Shown here: positions 8,362 to 15,942 of the stretch, piece after piece
How the letters are laid out: each line of letters begins with the position of its first letter
How positions within the stretch are numbered: position 1 is the first letter of the stretch
Source: Pseudomonas guariconensis
Lineage (GTDB): Bacteria; Pseudomonadota; Gammaproteobacteria; Pseudomonadales; Pseudomonadaceae
Assembly (NCBI RefSeq): GCF_015680235.1
Contig: NZ_JADLJL010000043.1
Span: 1-35,274, forward strand
Direction: 5' to 3'
Length of the DNA stretch: 35,274 bases
Made by a program: the position numbers and the translations under genes
Notes under the pieces: generated by a model
What the model was told of the DNA's origin: nothing
Databases searched by the model: none
The model's input: only the letters and a program-made list of their open reading frames with translations

Positions 8362-8389
8362 CAGGTGGCGATGCATGCATCGCCACCTG
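8362..8389. repeat. 28-bp perfect palindrome between GST and cyclase genes
   Basis: The half-site CAGGTGGCGATGCA is followed directly by its exact reverse complement, giving 28 symmetric bases. It starts 4 bp past the GST stop (transcription direction minus) and ends 22 bp before the cyclase start codon. No T run follows, so it is not an ordinary rho-independent terminator. It could be an mRNA processing or stability hairpin, an attenuator, or a dimeric operator. Confidence 0.75.
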
Positions 8390-8393
8390 GGCC

Positions 8394-9038
8394 TCACTTG
8401 TGCCCGCTGGGGTCTTGTTCCGGCGGTAGCACGGCATAGCGCTTGAAGCCTGGGCGCTCGCTGATGCGTGCGTACCATGCGGCCAGGTGTGGTGCATCGG
8501 GCTTGTTGTCGAGCTCGAATGTTTCGTAGGTCTGGGCAAGCACGCCCAAGGCGATGTCAGCGATGGTGAAATGCTCACCGGTCACGTACTGTTTGCCTTG
8601 CAGGTATTCGTCGAGGATCAGCCAGTTGCGCGCGATGCGCTCGGACTGCACCTTGATCGCGGCCTGGTCGCGCTTGGCCGGCTCCGTCCGGATCAAGGAG
8701 GTGAACAGTGGCACGATGTCCGGCCACAGCGCACCCATCGACCAGTCGAGCCAGCGGTTGACGTCGGCGTGCAGGCGAGGCTCGAGCGGATACAGGGTGT
8801 CGTTGCCGTACTGGCGGGCCAGGTAGCGCATGATCGCGTTGGACTCCCACAGCACGAAGTCGTCGTCCAGAAGGGTCGGCACCAGCCCGTTGCGGTTCAG
8901 CCGCAGGTATTCCTCTTCGTGGGTACGGCCGTACTGCCGGCCGGCGTCGATGCGCTCGAAATTCAGGCCAAGGTCTTCCAGGCACCAAAGCACCTTCTTC
9001 ACGCACAGGCCTCGTTCACGCCCCCAAACTGTCAGCAT
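8394..9038 (-). CDS. Glutathione S-transferase family protein
   Basis: A 214-residue cytoplasmic GST with an N-terminal thioredoxin-fold domain (about 1-80; MLTVWGRERG, then GLVPTLLDDDFVLWESNAIMRYLARQYG, in which the cis-Pro in VPTL and the ES pair bind glutathione) and an all-helical C-terminal domain ending in ISERPGFKRY. The N-terminal segment reads RERGLCVKKVLWCLEDLG; relatives have RATSSNVQKV, so the catalytic Ser position differs, with Cys nearby. It overlaps the tautomerase stop by 7 bp, and the ATG has GGAGAAG upstream. In a pathway with hydro-lyases and a tautomerase it could be a glutathione-dependent cis-trans isomerase of an unsaturated acid, or a conjugating enzyme. Both are inference. 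Confidence 0.85.
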   Translation of the reverse strand: MLTVWGRERGLCVKKVLWCLEDLGLNFERIDAGRQYGRTHEEEYLRLNRNGLVPTLLDDDFVLWESNAIMRYLARQYGNDTLYPLEPRLHADVNRWLDWSMGALWPDIVPLFTSLIRTEPAKRDQAAIKVQSERIARNWLILDEYLQGKQYVTGEHFTIADIALGVLAQTYETFELDNKPDAPHLAAWYARISERPGFKRYAVLPPEQDPSGHK

Positions 9039-9271
9039 GTCTGCTTCTCCTTGTTATCAGTCGTTGTCTTGGCAAAACGGCTGCGGTACTCCGGCACGGC
9101 AACGCCGGCCAGGCCCCAGTTGTCGACATTGATCTCATCGATCACCACGGTCGTGGTGTGCGGGTTCTTGCCCAGCACTTCCTGCAACACAGTGGTCACG
9201 CCGGCGATCAACGCTTGCTTCTGTTCACGCGTGACACCTTCATCGGTAACCTTGATATTCACGTACGGCAT
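9032..9271 (-). CDS. 4-oxalocrotonate tautomerase-like protein
   Basis: A 79-residue member of the tautomerase superfamily. The start is set at ATG 9271 because this exposes the catalytic proline as residue 2 (MPYVNIKVTDEG) and places AGGAGG four bases upstream; the frame is open seven codons further. The rest matches the family: EQKQALIAGVTTVL helix, then VVIDEINVDNWGLAGV. It resembles the uncharacterised TIGR00013-type members more than the catechol meta-cleavage enzyme. Expected role is keto-enol tautomerisation or a related proton transfer on an alpha-keto acid. It lies 13 bp after the aminotransferase gene and overlaps the GST gene, which points to one transcript. Confidence 0.85.
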   Translation of the reverse strand: MPYVNIKVTDEGVTREQKQALIAGVTTVLQEVLGKNPHTTTVVIDEINVDNWGLAGVAVPEYRSRFAKTTTDNKEKQTC

Positions 9272-9284
9272 GCAACCTCCTGTT

Positions 9285-10472
9285 TCAGGCAATCTGGCCC
9301 AGGGCCTTGACCAGCTTGGTCATGGCTCGCTCGAGCAATTCCGGTTTCTGGGCGAAGCAGATGCGTAGATAGCCTTCCCCATCGGCGCCGAACGCCGTAC
9401 CTGGGGCCAATGCCACACCATGCTCGCGCACCAGGTTCAATGCGAAGTCATGGCTATTGCGCAGGCCGCGCACCTTGAGAAAGGCATAGAACGCCGCCTG
9501 GGGCGGGCTGTAGACGACGTTGTCGAGCCCGGCCAAGGCGTCGCTGACAATGGCCCGGCCACGCGCGCAATAGGCCCTGAAGCCCTCGACGAAGTCGGTA
9601 TCGCCCAAGGCAGCCATGGCAGCCAGCTGGTTGAAAGGTGCCACCCCTGAGTGGGTCAGCTCGATCACCTCGCCGATCGCATCGCGCTGGCCCTGCGGTA
9701 GCACCAGCCAACCGACCCGGAAGCCGGTCATGGCCCAGCCCTTGCTGAAGCTGTTGCAGACGATCAGGCGGTCATTTTCGTCCGCCACTTCGAGCATGGA
9801 AGGTGCCGCAGCGCGGCCGTCGTAGGTCAGGCGGGAATAGACTTCGTCACTTACCACCCAGACCCCCAGGGCCCGGCACATCGCCAGAATGCGGCGTAGT
9901 TGGTCCTTGCTTGCGGTCCAGCCGGTGGGGTTGTTCGGCGAGTTCAACACCAGCACCTTGGCGCCCCACAGCATTGCTTGCAGTTCTTCAAGGTCGAGGA
10001 GGAAACCGCTGGCGCTCTGGCGCAGTGCCACCCGCCTGACCCGTGCACCGCGCAATTGCGCCAGATTGCAGGGGTTGGGCCAGCACGGGCCGATCACCAC
10101 TACGGTGTCGCCGGCCTGGACCAGGCTGGCGAACGCCACATTCAGCGCGGCCATGCCCGATGCCGTCACCGCGATGCGCGACTCGTCCACCGCCACCTGG
10201 TGCAGCCCGCTGAGGTAGTGCGCCAGCGTTTCACGAAGCGCCGGGATACCGCGGATATCCGGGTAGCGCGTGTGCCCTTGCTGCAGCGCCTGGGTCAGTG
10301 CCTGTACCGTGCTTGTCGGGCAAGGATGGTCGCTTTCGCCAAAACACAGGAAGTCCACACCGGTGCGGGAAAATGCCTCGCGGGCAACCCCTACCAGTTG
10401 CGAGCTTGCCAGGCGCTCCAGCCCCAGCGATGCCGAAGCAGGACGCGGGGACGTCATGACAGGGCTATCCAT
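9285..10472 (-). CDS. PLP-dependent class I/II aminotransferase
   Basis: A 395-residue fold-type I aminotransferase. Motifs in order: YPDIRGIPALRE, SPNNPTG at about 178-184, SDEVY at about 208-212 (Asp binds the pyridine nitrogen), NSFSKGWAMTGFRVGW with the Schiff-base Lys at about 244, and the C-terminal Arg in LRICFA that binds the substrate carboxylate. Start chosen at ATG 10472, with GAGGGG 7 bp upstream; an ATG at 10487 overlaps the stop of the preceding gene and gives 400 residues, and one at 10457 is also possible. Related to aspartate/aromatic aminotransferases of the AspC/alanine type, but substrate is unknown. It would interconvert an amino acid and the keto acid on which the tautomerase and hydro-lyases could act. 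Confidence 0.85.
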   Translation of the reverse strand: MDSPVMTSPRPASASLGLERLASSQLVGVAREAFSRTGVDFLCFGESDHPCPTSTVQALTQALQQGHTRYPDIRGIPALRETLAHYLSGLHQVAVDESRIAVTASGMAALNVAFASLVQAGDTVVVIGPCWPNPCNLAQLRGARVRRVALRQSASGFLLDLEELQAMLWGAKVLVLNSPNNPTGWTASKDQLRRILAMCRALGVWVVSDEVYSRLTYDGRAAAPSMLEVADENDRLIVCNSFSKGWAMTGFRVGWLVLPQGQRDAIGEVIELTHSGVAPFNQLAAMAALGDTDFVEGFRAYCARGRAIVSDALAGLDNVVYSPPQAAFYAFLKVRGLRNSHDFALNLVREHGVALAPGTAFGADGEGYLRICFAQKPELLERAMTKLVKALGQIA

Positions 10473-10483
10473 CGCACCGCCCC

Positions 10484-11548
10484 TCATGCCACGGCGCTGT
10501 CGACGTGCGCCCGCACCGCTTGCACGTAACCCAGCCCCTTGACCGTCTGCAATAGGCGGTCAAGGTAGGCTTGCGACGAGCTCAGGCGGATCAGCGCACC
10601 GAACAGGATTTCCTTGATCAAGGCGGGGTCACGTCGGGCGGCGGGCTCGATCGCATTGTCGAACCAGCCCTTGCCATGAATGGCATCCACGCGAATATGC
10701 AGGTCATGGTATTCCACGCCCGCTTCAGGCAGGCCCAGGCGGCGCCAGCCAGCGACCATCTTCTTGAAACGACGAGGAGCGAGGAATTCGGTGACACCGA
10801 AATAGCCAATGGCCTTGTAGTGATGACGCGTACTCAAGGCCAGGCAGGCGGAAAGGTTGCCGCACAGCAAGGCTTCGGGCAGCAGGATCCGGTCGATGTA
10901 GGACTGGTCGATACCCAGCGCAGTCAGCGCTTTGCTGAACAGGACCGTATGCACTTCGTCCTCCTGGCCATTGCCCATTTCATCGAAATAGTTCTTGGCA
11001 ATTTCCATCTTCTCGGCCCCGGTCACGCCGACCTGCATCAAGGCCAGGATGTCATCGAAACGTGGGTCCAATGTGGTTTCCTGGGCAAGAAACATTTTCA
11101 TGCCCTCACGGCTGGATTCATCTTTCAGATAATTGAAGAAGGCATGAGAGCCGGCCGGGTGTTGAATGATGTATTGCTTCAGCCATTCAACGAAAGCTTC
11201 ACTGGTCGTGGGCAGTTGATCAAATATATCGGCGGGAATCTTGGCAATTTCAGCTTCAAGAATCACCGGTTCGAGCAGGGCGCAGATATCCGAGAACAGT
11301 GATGACACATCAATATCAACGGCGTTGGCGCCGGGCAGAGAGAAGCGATATTCATATATATTCGCCAATACTGCGTTGATCTTTTGCAGCGCTTCGGCAT
11401 CTGCCGCAAAGCCACGTTTCTGAAGGCTCTGGCAAAGGTCCAGAACCGCTTGGCGAAGCGGCTGATCAAGCAGATAGGGCGCGCGTCCGGCGCTGCCGTG
11501 CACCTGGTAGCGTTCGATAAACGTAAGCAGATCATCGACGTGATTCAT
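10484..11548 (-). CDS. Heme-oxygenase-like diiron oxidase/oxygenase (HDO)
   Basis: A 354-residue helical protein of the iron-containing redox enzyme family (PF14518-like). An apparent full set of diiron ligands is present: E157 (FLAQE), E190 (YFDEMGNG), H200 (DEVHTVLF), E254 (GVTEF), then H284, D288 and H291 in HDLHIRVDAIH. HDO enzymes (UndA, BesC, SznF and others) perform oxidative decarboxylation, C-C cleavage or N-oxygenation in small-molecule biosynthesis. The N-terminal 100 residues are extra relative to the shortest members. GGGAGAG lies upstream of the ATG. It is the first gene of the cluster, divergent from a LysR gene; its stop overlaps the aminotransferase region by ATGA. Its reaction here is not predictable, but the intact site argues for activity. 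Confidence 0.83.
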   Translation of the reverse strand: MNHVDDLLTFIERYQVHGSAGRAPYLLDQPLRQAVLDLCQSLQKRGFAADAEALQKINAVLANIYEYRFSLPGANAVDIDVSSLFSDICALLEPVILEAEIAKIPADIFDQLPTTSEAFVEWLKQYIIQHPAGSHAFFNYLKDESSREGMKMFLAQETTLDPRFDDILALMQVGVTGAEKMEIAKNYFDEMGNGQEDEVHTVLFSKALTALGIDQSYIDRILLPEALLCGNLSACLALSTRHHYKAIGYFGVTEFLAPRRFKKMVAGWRRLGLPEAGVEYHDLHIRVDAIHGKGWFDNAIEPAARRDPALIKEILFGALIRLSSSQAYLDRLLQTVKGLGYVQAVRAHVDSAVA

Positions 11549-11820
11549 AACCTTACTCTCCCTGGATAATCTCGAGCACGTTGCCCAACGGGTTTGATGC
11601 CGTTAGCGCACTCGTCGAATTCAGGGCGTACCTTAGCCAGACTCAAACGCTGTTAGCCATTCGCCAATTTTCAAGGCCCTTCAACACTTGGCGCAGGCCC
11701 GTGCTGGCGACGGGGGCTAACAAAAGTTTCATTCGGCACGGGCACCGAGAGCTGCTACGATAAATTGCGCTTCGTGCGAATAACAAAAAAACATAATATA
11801 AACAAGGACCGTTTATTACC
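11549..11820. promoter_or_regulatory. Divergent control region between HDO cluster and LysR gene
   Basis: A 272-bp intergenic region serving both directions. It contains an exact inverted pair TGTTAGCC (11651-11658) and GGCTAACA (11715-11722), 64 bp start to start, a further GTTAGC (11599-11604), and the small palindrome TTCG-TG-CGAA near 11770. The last 35 bp before the LysR gene are strongly AT-rich. LysR-type regulators usually bind such a divergent region as tetramers over 50-60 bp, so these are candidate operator halves. No convincing -35/-10 pair stands out. Confidence 0.45.
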
Positions 11821-12720
11821 GTGACCAATTTAACGCGTAAGTTCGACCTGACCTCGCTGCGCCTGTTTCTTGCGGTCTACCTGGAACAGAACATTGCCCG
11901 CGCTGCAGAGCGAGAATGCATTACGCCCTCCGCCGTAAGCCGACGGATCTCCGACCTCGAACTACTCATTGGCGCTCCGTTGATCCACCGTCAGTCCCGC
12001 GGGATTTCGGTAACCCCAGTCGGCGAGATGCTCGCTCGCCACGCGCGTGCCGTGCTCGAAAGCCTGGAGAATCTCAACGCCGAGATTTCGCAGTTTCAGG
12101 TGGGCGCCAAAGGGTCGGTGAAAATTGCCGCCAACCTGTCGGCGATCGTGCAGTTCCTACCCGAGGACCTTGCATCCTTCCAGCGCACGTTCCCGGAAGT
12201 GGACATCCGCGTGGACGAAATCGCCTCCGCCGAGGTACTGCGCAGTGTCGAAGAGGGCACCGCGGAGATCGGCATCTGCAATGCCCAGGACTTGCCCGCA
12301 GGCATGGAAGCACGCCCCTATCGCGCCGACCGCCTGGTGCTGATCGTGCCACCCCGGCATCGCCTGGCTTCGCTCAGCTCGGTCGACCTGGGCAGCATCA
12401 CTCAGGAGCGCCTGGTGGGCCTGGGCCCGGAGACCAGCCTGATGAAGCTGCTCAATCGCCAGGCCGCCGAGCAAGGTCTGAACCTGTCGCTGACCATCCA
12501 GGTGCGAAGCCTCGACGTGCTGTGCCGAATGGTCCACGCCGAGCTCGGTGTCGCCGTGGTGCCGCAGTTGGTGGCGGAATACAACACCCGCGCACTGGAC
12601 CTGAAGATCGTGCCTATCACCGAGGCTTGGGCAACCCGCAAGCTGATCGTGGTCTCGCGCGAAAGCGCCCGCCTGACCGCCACCGCCCGCGGCCTGATCA
12701 GCTACCTCGCGGATCATTGA
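11821..12720 (+). CDS. LysR-type transcriptional regulator
   Basis: A 299-residue LysR-family regulator. The winged helix-turn-helix occupies about 8-67 (LRLFLAVYLEQNIARAAE, then SAVSRRISDLELLIGAPLI), followed by the periplasmic-binding-like effector domain (about 95-295) with the familiar MVHAELGVAVVPQLVAEY near the second subdomain. The start is a GTG; AAGGA lies rather far (12 bp) upstream, so translation may be weak. It is divergent from the HDO-aminotransferase cluster and followed 93 bp later by the leuC-like gene, so it is placed to control both sides and probably itself. The effector is likely an acid intermediate of the pathway, which is inference. Confidence 0.85.
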   Translation: MTNLTRKFDLTSLRLFLAVYLEQNIARAAERECITPSAVSRRISDLELLIGAPLIHRQSRGISVTPVGEMLARHARAVLESLENLNAEISQFQVGAKGSVKIAANLSAIVQFLPEDLASFQRTFPEVDIRVDEIASAEVLRSVEEGTAEIGICNAQDLPAGMEARPYRADRLVLIVPPRHRLASLSSVDLGSITQERLVGLGPETSLMKLLNRQAAEQGLNLSLTIQVRSLDVLCRMVHAELGVAVVPQLVAEYNTRALDLKIVPITEAWATRKLIVVSRESARLTATARGLISYLADH

Positions 12721-12813
12721 CCTCAACAACCGGCATGGGAGCCATGTGCATATGACACGTCTGGCCTGCGGAAGCGTTGGTAACATTTTGAGACACCTGC
12801 AAGGAGCACTCCC

Positions 12814-14247
12814 ATGTCTCAAACGGCCACACCGCGGACCTTGTACGACAAGCTGTGGGAAACCCACCTGATCAGCACCAGTGCCGATGGCACTGGCCTG
12901 CTGTACATCGACCGCCACCTGATCAACGAAGTCTCCAGCCCGCAAGCCTTCGAAGCGCTGGCCATGCGCGGCCGCTCGGCGTGGCGCCCGAGTTCGAACC
13001 TGGCCATCGCCGACCACAACGTACCGACCAGCCCGCGTGATGGCAGCCCCATCAGCGACCCGTTCTCGCGGCTGCAGGTGCAGACCCTTGCCAGCAATGC
13101 CCACCGCAACGCAATCAGCTACCTGGGCATGGACGATGTACGGCAGGGCATCGAGCACGTGGTCGGCCCGGAGCAAGGCGCCACGCTGCCGGGCATGACA
13201 GTGGTATGCGGCGATTCGCACACCTCCACCCACGGCGCTTTCGCCTGCCTGGCCTATGGCATCGGCACCTCCGAAGTCGAGCATGTGCTAACTACCCAGA
13301 CCCTGCTGGCGCGCAAGATGCAGGTCATGCGCATTCAGATCGACGGCCCGCTGGGCATCGGGGTCACCGCCAAGGACGTGATCCTTGCTGTAATCGGCTT
13401 GATCGGCACCGGGGGTGCCACTGGCTGCGCCATCGAGTATTGCGGCAGTACCATCGCCGCCATGTCGATGGAGCAGCGCATGACCGTGTGCAACATGTCG
13501 ATCGAAGCGGGTGCGCGAGCGGGCATGATCGCCTTCGACCAGACCACCCTGGACTACGTGCGCGGCAAGCCCCTGGCCCCAACCGGTGCGCAATGGGATC
13601 AGGCCGTGGCCTACTGGCAGACACTGCACTCGGACCCGGGTGCCCATTTCGACCACAGCGTCTACATCGACGCACGAGACATCAAGCCACAGGTCACTTG
13701 GGGGACGTCGCCTGAAATGACCAGTGCGGTCGACGGCAACGTGCCCGACCCGGCGCAGGAACAGGACTCGGTCAAGCGCGAGGGCTACAAGCAGGCCCTG
13801 GCCTACATGGGCCTTGTTGCCGGCACCCCGATCGCCGAGATTCCGCTGGACAAGATCTTCATCGGTTCATGCACCAATTCACGCATCGAGGACCTGCGCG
13901 AGGCAGCGGCTATCGTCAATGGCCGCCAGGTGGCCAGCACCATCAAGCGCGCCATGGTGGTGCCCGGCTCTGGCCTGGTGAAACGCCAGGCTGAAGCGGA
14001 GGGCCTGGACGTCATCTTCAAGGCTGCCGGCTTCGAATGGCGTGAGCCCGGCTGCTCTATGTGCATGGCCATGAACGATGACCGCCTGGCACCTGGCGAA
14101 CGCTGTGCATCCACGTCCAACCGCAATTTCGAAGGCCGCCAGGGCCAAGGCGGGCGCACCCACCTGGTCAGCCCGGCCATGGCCGCCGCCGCCGCCGTCA
14201 CTGGCCGCTTCGTCGATGTTCGTGAATTTCACAGGAGCCAGCAATGA
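12814..14247 (+). CDS. LeuC-like isopropylmalate dehydratase large subunit (paralogue)
   Basis: A 477-residue large subunit of the LeuC type. It has YDKLWETHLI, DHNVPT, the DSHTSTHGAFACLAYGIG motif, and all three 4Fe-4S ligands: C353 in GSCTNSR, C414 and C417 in PGCSMC. The C-terminus carries STSNRNFEGRQGQGGRTHLVSPAMAA as in true LeuC. AAGGAG lies 7 bp before the ATG, and the stop overlaps the leuD-like start by ATGA. It is not beside leuB or asd, as housekeeping leuCD usually is in Pseudomonas, but between two LysR genes. It is therefore probably a second, pathway-specific isomerase for a 2-alkylmalate-like or related acid. A plain duplicate with leucine function cannot be excluded. Confidence 0.85.
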   Translation: MSQTATPRTLYDKLWETHLISTSADGTGLLYIDRHLINEVSSPQAFEALAMRGRSAWRPSSNLAIADHNVPTSPRDGSPISDPFSRLQVQTLASNAHRNAISYLGMDDVRQGIEHVVGPEQGATLPGMTVVCGDSHTSTHGAFACLAYGIGTSEVEHVLTTQTLLARKMQVMRIQIDGPLGIGVTAKDVILAVIGLIGTGGATGCAIEYCGSTIAAMSMEQRMTVCNMSIEAGARAGMIAFDQTTLDYVRGKPLAPTGAQWDQAVAYWQTLHSDPGAHFDHSVYIDARDIKPQVTWGTSPEMTSAVDGNVPDPAQEQDSVKREGYKQALAYMGLVAGTPIAEIPLDKIFIGSCTNSRIEDLREAAAIVNGRQVASTIKRAMVVPGSGLVKRQAEAEGLDVIFKAAGFEWREPGCSMCMAMNDDRLAPGERCASTSNRNFEGRQGQGGRTHLVSPAMAAAAAVTGRFVDVREFHRSQQ

Positions 14248-14894
14248 ACCCGATCAACACATTGCAAGGCATCGTTGCGCCCATGGACCGCGCTAATGTG
14301 GATACCGACGCGATCATGCCCAAGCAGTTTCTGAAATCGATCCGTCGCTCCGGCTTCGCTGCGAACCTGTTCGACGAATGGCGCTATCTGGATCACGGCG
14401 AGCCTGGGCAAGACTGCTCGACCCGCCCCCTCAACCCGGACTTCGTCCTCAACCAGCCGCGCTATGCAGGCTGCTCGATCCTGCTGGCGCGCACCAACTT
14501 CGGTTGCGGCTCCTCGCGCGAGCATGCGCCCTGGGCGCTGGAGCAGTACGGTTTTCGGGTGTTGATCGCCCCAAGCTTCGCCGACATTTTCTTCCAGAAC
14601 TGCTTCAAGAACGGCCTGTTGCCGATCGTGCTGAGCGAAAGCGAGGTCGACTGGCTGTTCAGGCACGAAGCCCAGCATTCGCCCATGCAACTGCAGGTGG
14701 ACCTGCCCGCCCAGACCGTGCAGACCATCGACGGCAGCTGGCGCGCCCAGTTCGAGATCGATGCCTTCAAGAAGCACTGCCTGCTCAACGGCCTGGACGA
14801 TGTCGGTCTGACACTGCAGCAGGAACGACAGATCAGGGACTTCGAAGCGGCCCATCTGGCGCGCTTTCCCTGGTTGCTGCAACGTCTGGCCTGA
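14244..14894 (+). CDS. LeuD-like isopropylmalate dehydratase small subunit (paralogue)
   Basis: A 216-residue small subunit with the swivel fold. It has the N-terminal VDTDAIMPKQFLKSI stretch, the GCGSSREHAPWAL loop carrying the active-site serines (about 88-100), and the FFQNCFKNGLLPI stretch. The length and motifs match LeuD. It is translationally coupled to the large-subunit gene by an ATGA overlap and would form the heterodimer with it, the large subunit supplying the Fe-S cluster and this one the substrate-specificity loop. Together with the one-chain hydro-lyase at 4007-5956, the window thus encodes two separate aconitase-type enzymes. Confidence 0.87.
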   Translation: MNPINTLQGIVAPMDRANVDTDAIMPKQFLKSIRRSGFAANLFDEWRYLDHGEPGQDCSTRPLNPDFVLNQPRYAGCSILLARTNFGCGSSREHAPWALEQYGFRVLIAPSFADIFFQNCFKNGLLPIVLSESEVDWLFRHEAQHSPMQLQVDLPAQTVQTIDGSWRAQFEIDAFKKHCLLNGLDDVGLTLQQERQIRDFEAAHLARFPWLLQRLA

Positions 14895-14988
14895 GACCAG
14901 CACTGATGCCTGAGGCCTGAGCCAACAATAACCAGAGCCAGGCCATCTGATGGAAAAGCCGGCCGCCGGCCGCAAGCAAGGATTAGCC

Positions 14989-15942
14989 ATGTGCCCGATT
15001 AGCCTCCTGTACCATGTTGACCTCGTTACCTTGAAACTGCTGCTCGCAATCAGTGAAGAAGGCACGCTGACCCGCGCTTCGCGTAGGGAAGGTATCGCCC
15101 TTTCGGCCGCCAGCAAGCGTCTGGTGAGCCTGGAAAAGGCCTTGGGCGCTTCACTGTTCCTGCGCAACGGCCAAGGCATGCAACTGACCAATGCCGGGCA
15201 TACCCTGCTGCGCCATGCACGCCAGATGCTGCAAGGCGTACAGGACATCCACCAGGATCTGGTCCGGCAGTTGCCCGCCAACGACCGGGTGCGGATCATC
15301 GCCAGCCCATCAGCCATCGGCCAGTCGCTGGCCGCCGACCTGACCGATTACATGCAGGCTCATGGTCATGTGCGCATCGACCTGCAGGCCTGCGAAAGCG
15401 AGCAACTGGTCGACGTCATGGCATCCGGCGCAGCCGACCTGGCAATTTTCGTCTCATTGGATGGCACCGAACGACTGCCGGGCGAGCCCTACCGCAGTGA
15501 CCGCCTGGTGCTGATCACCGCACCGGACCATCCGCTTGCCAGCGCCGGGCCTATCGACTTCGAACAGACCCTGCCCTATCCCCATATCGGCATGCATGCC
15601 TACACCTCGATCTACAAACGCTACGAAACCCTGCACCACGACGCCCCGGACATGCGCGGCCATGTGCCGGACGTCAAGTCGCTATGCCGTATGGTGGCAA
15701 CCAACCTGGGCATCGGCATCATGTCCGGACGGCTTTATGAGGAAGTCAGCGAACATTTCGACCTGGTTGCCATCCCTCTGGAAGACGAATGGTCGGCATA
15801 TGACCTGCGCATCGCCACCCTTGATAGCGAGCGGTTGTGCCCTCCCGCCCAGGCCCTGTACAGCCACCTACTGCGCTTGCAAGGCATGCCGCCACCTACA
15901 TCGCTTGGCCACGGCCGCCTGGCAATGGCGGCGCGCCCATGA
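14989..15942 (+). CDS. LysR-type transcriptional regulator
   Basis: A 317-residue LysR-family protein: winged helix (about 10-70; LKLLLAISEEGTLTRASRREGIALSAASKRLVSLEKALG) and effector-binding domain (about 95-300, with SLCRMVATNLGIGIMSGRLYEE). Start at ATG 14989, supported by AAGG 7 bp upstream; a start 39 bp earlier (14950) adds a low-complexity tail. It belongs to the same run as leuC-leuD and overlaps the next gene (DUF2282/cytochrome/SUMF1) by ATGA, so it is likely co-transcribed with the gene it precedes. It is only distantly similar to the regulator at 11821. Targets are unknown. Confidence 0.83.
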   Translation: MCPISLLYHVDLVTLKLLLAISEEGTLTRASRREGIALSAASKRLVSLEKALGASLFLRNGQGMQLTNAGHTLLRHARQMLQGVQDIHQDLVRQLPANDRVRIIASPSAIGQSLAADLTDYMQAHGHVRIDLQACESEQLVDVMASGAADLAIFVSLDGTERLPGEPYRSDRLVLITAPDHPLASAGPIDFEQTLPYPHIGMHAYTSIYKRYETLHHDAPDMRGHVPDVKSLCRMVATNLGIGIMSGRLYEEVSEHFDLVAIPLEDEWSAYDLRIATLDSERLCPPAQALYSHLLRLQGMPPPTSLGHGRLAMAARP

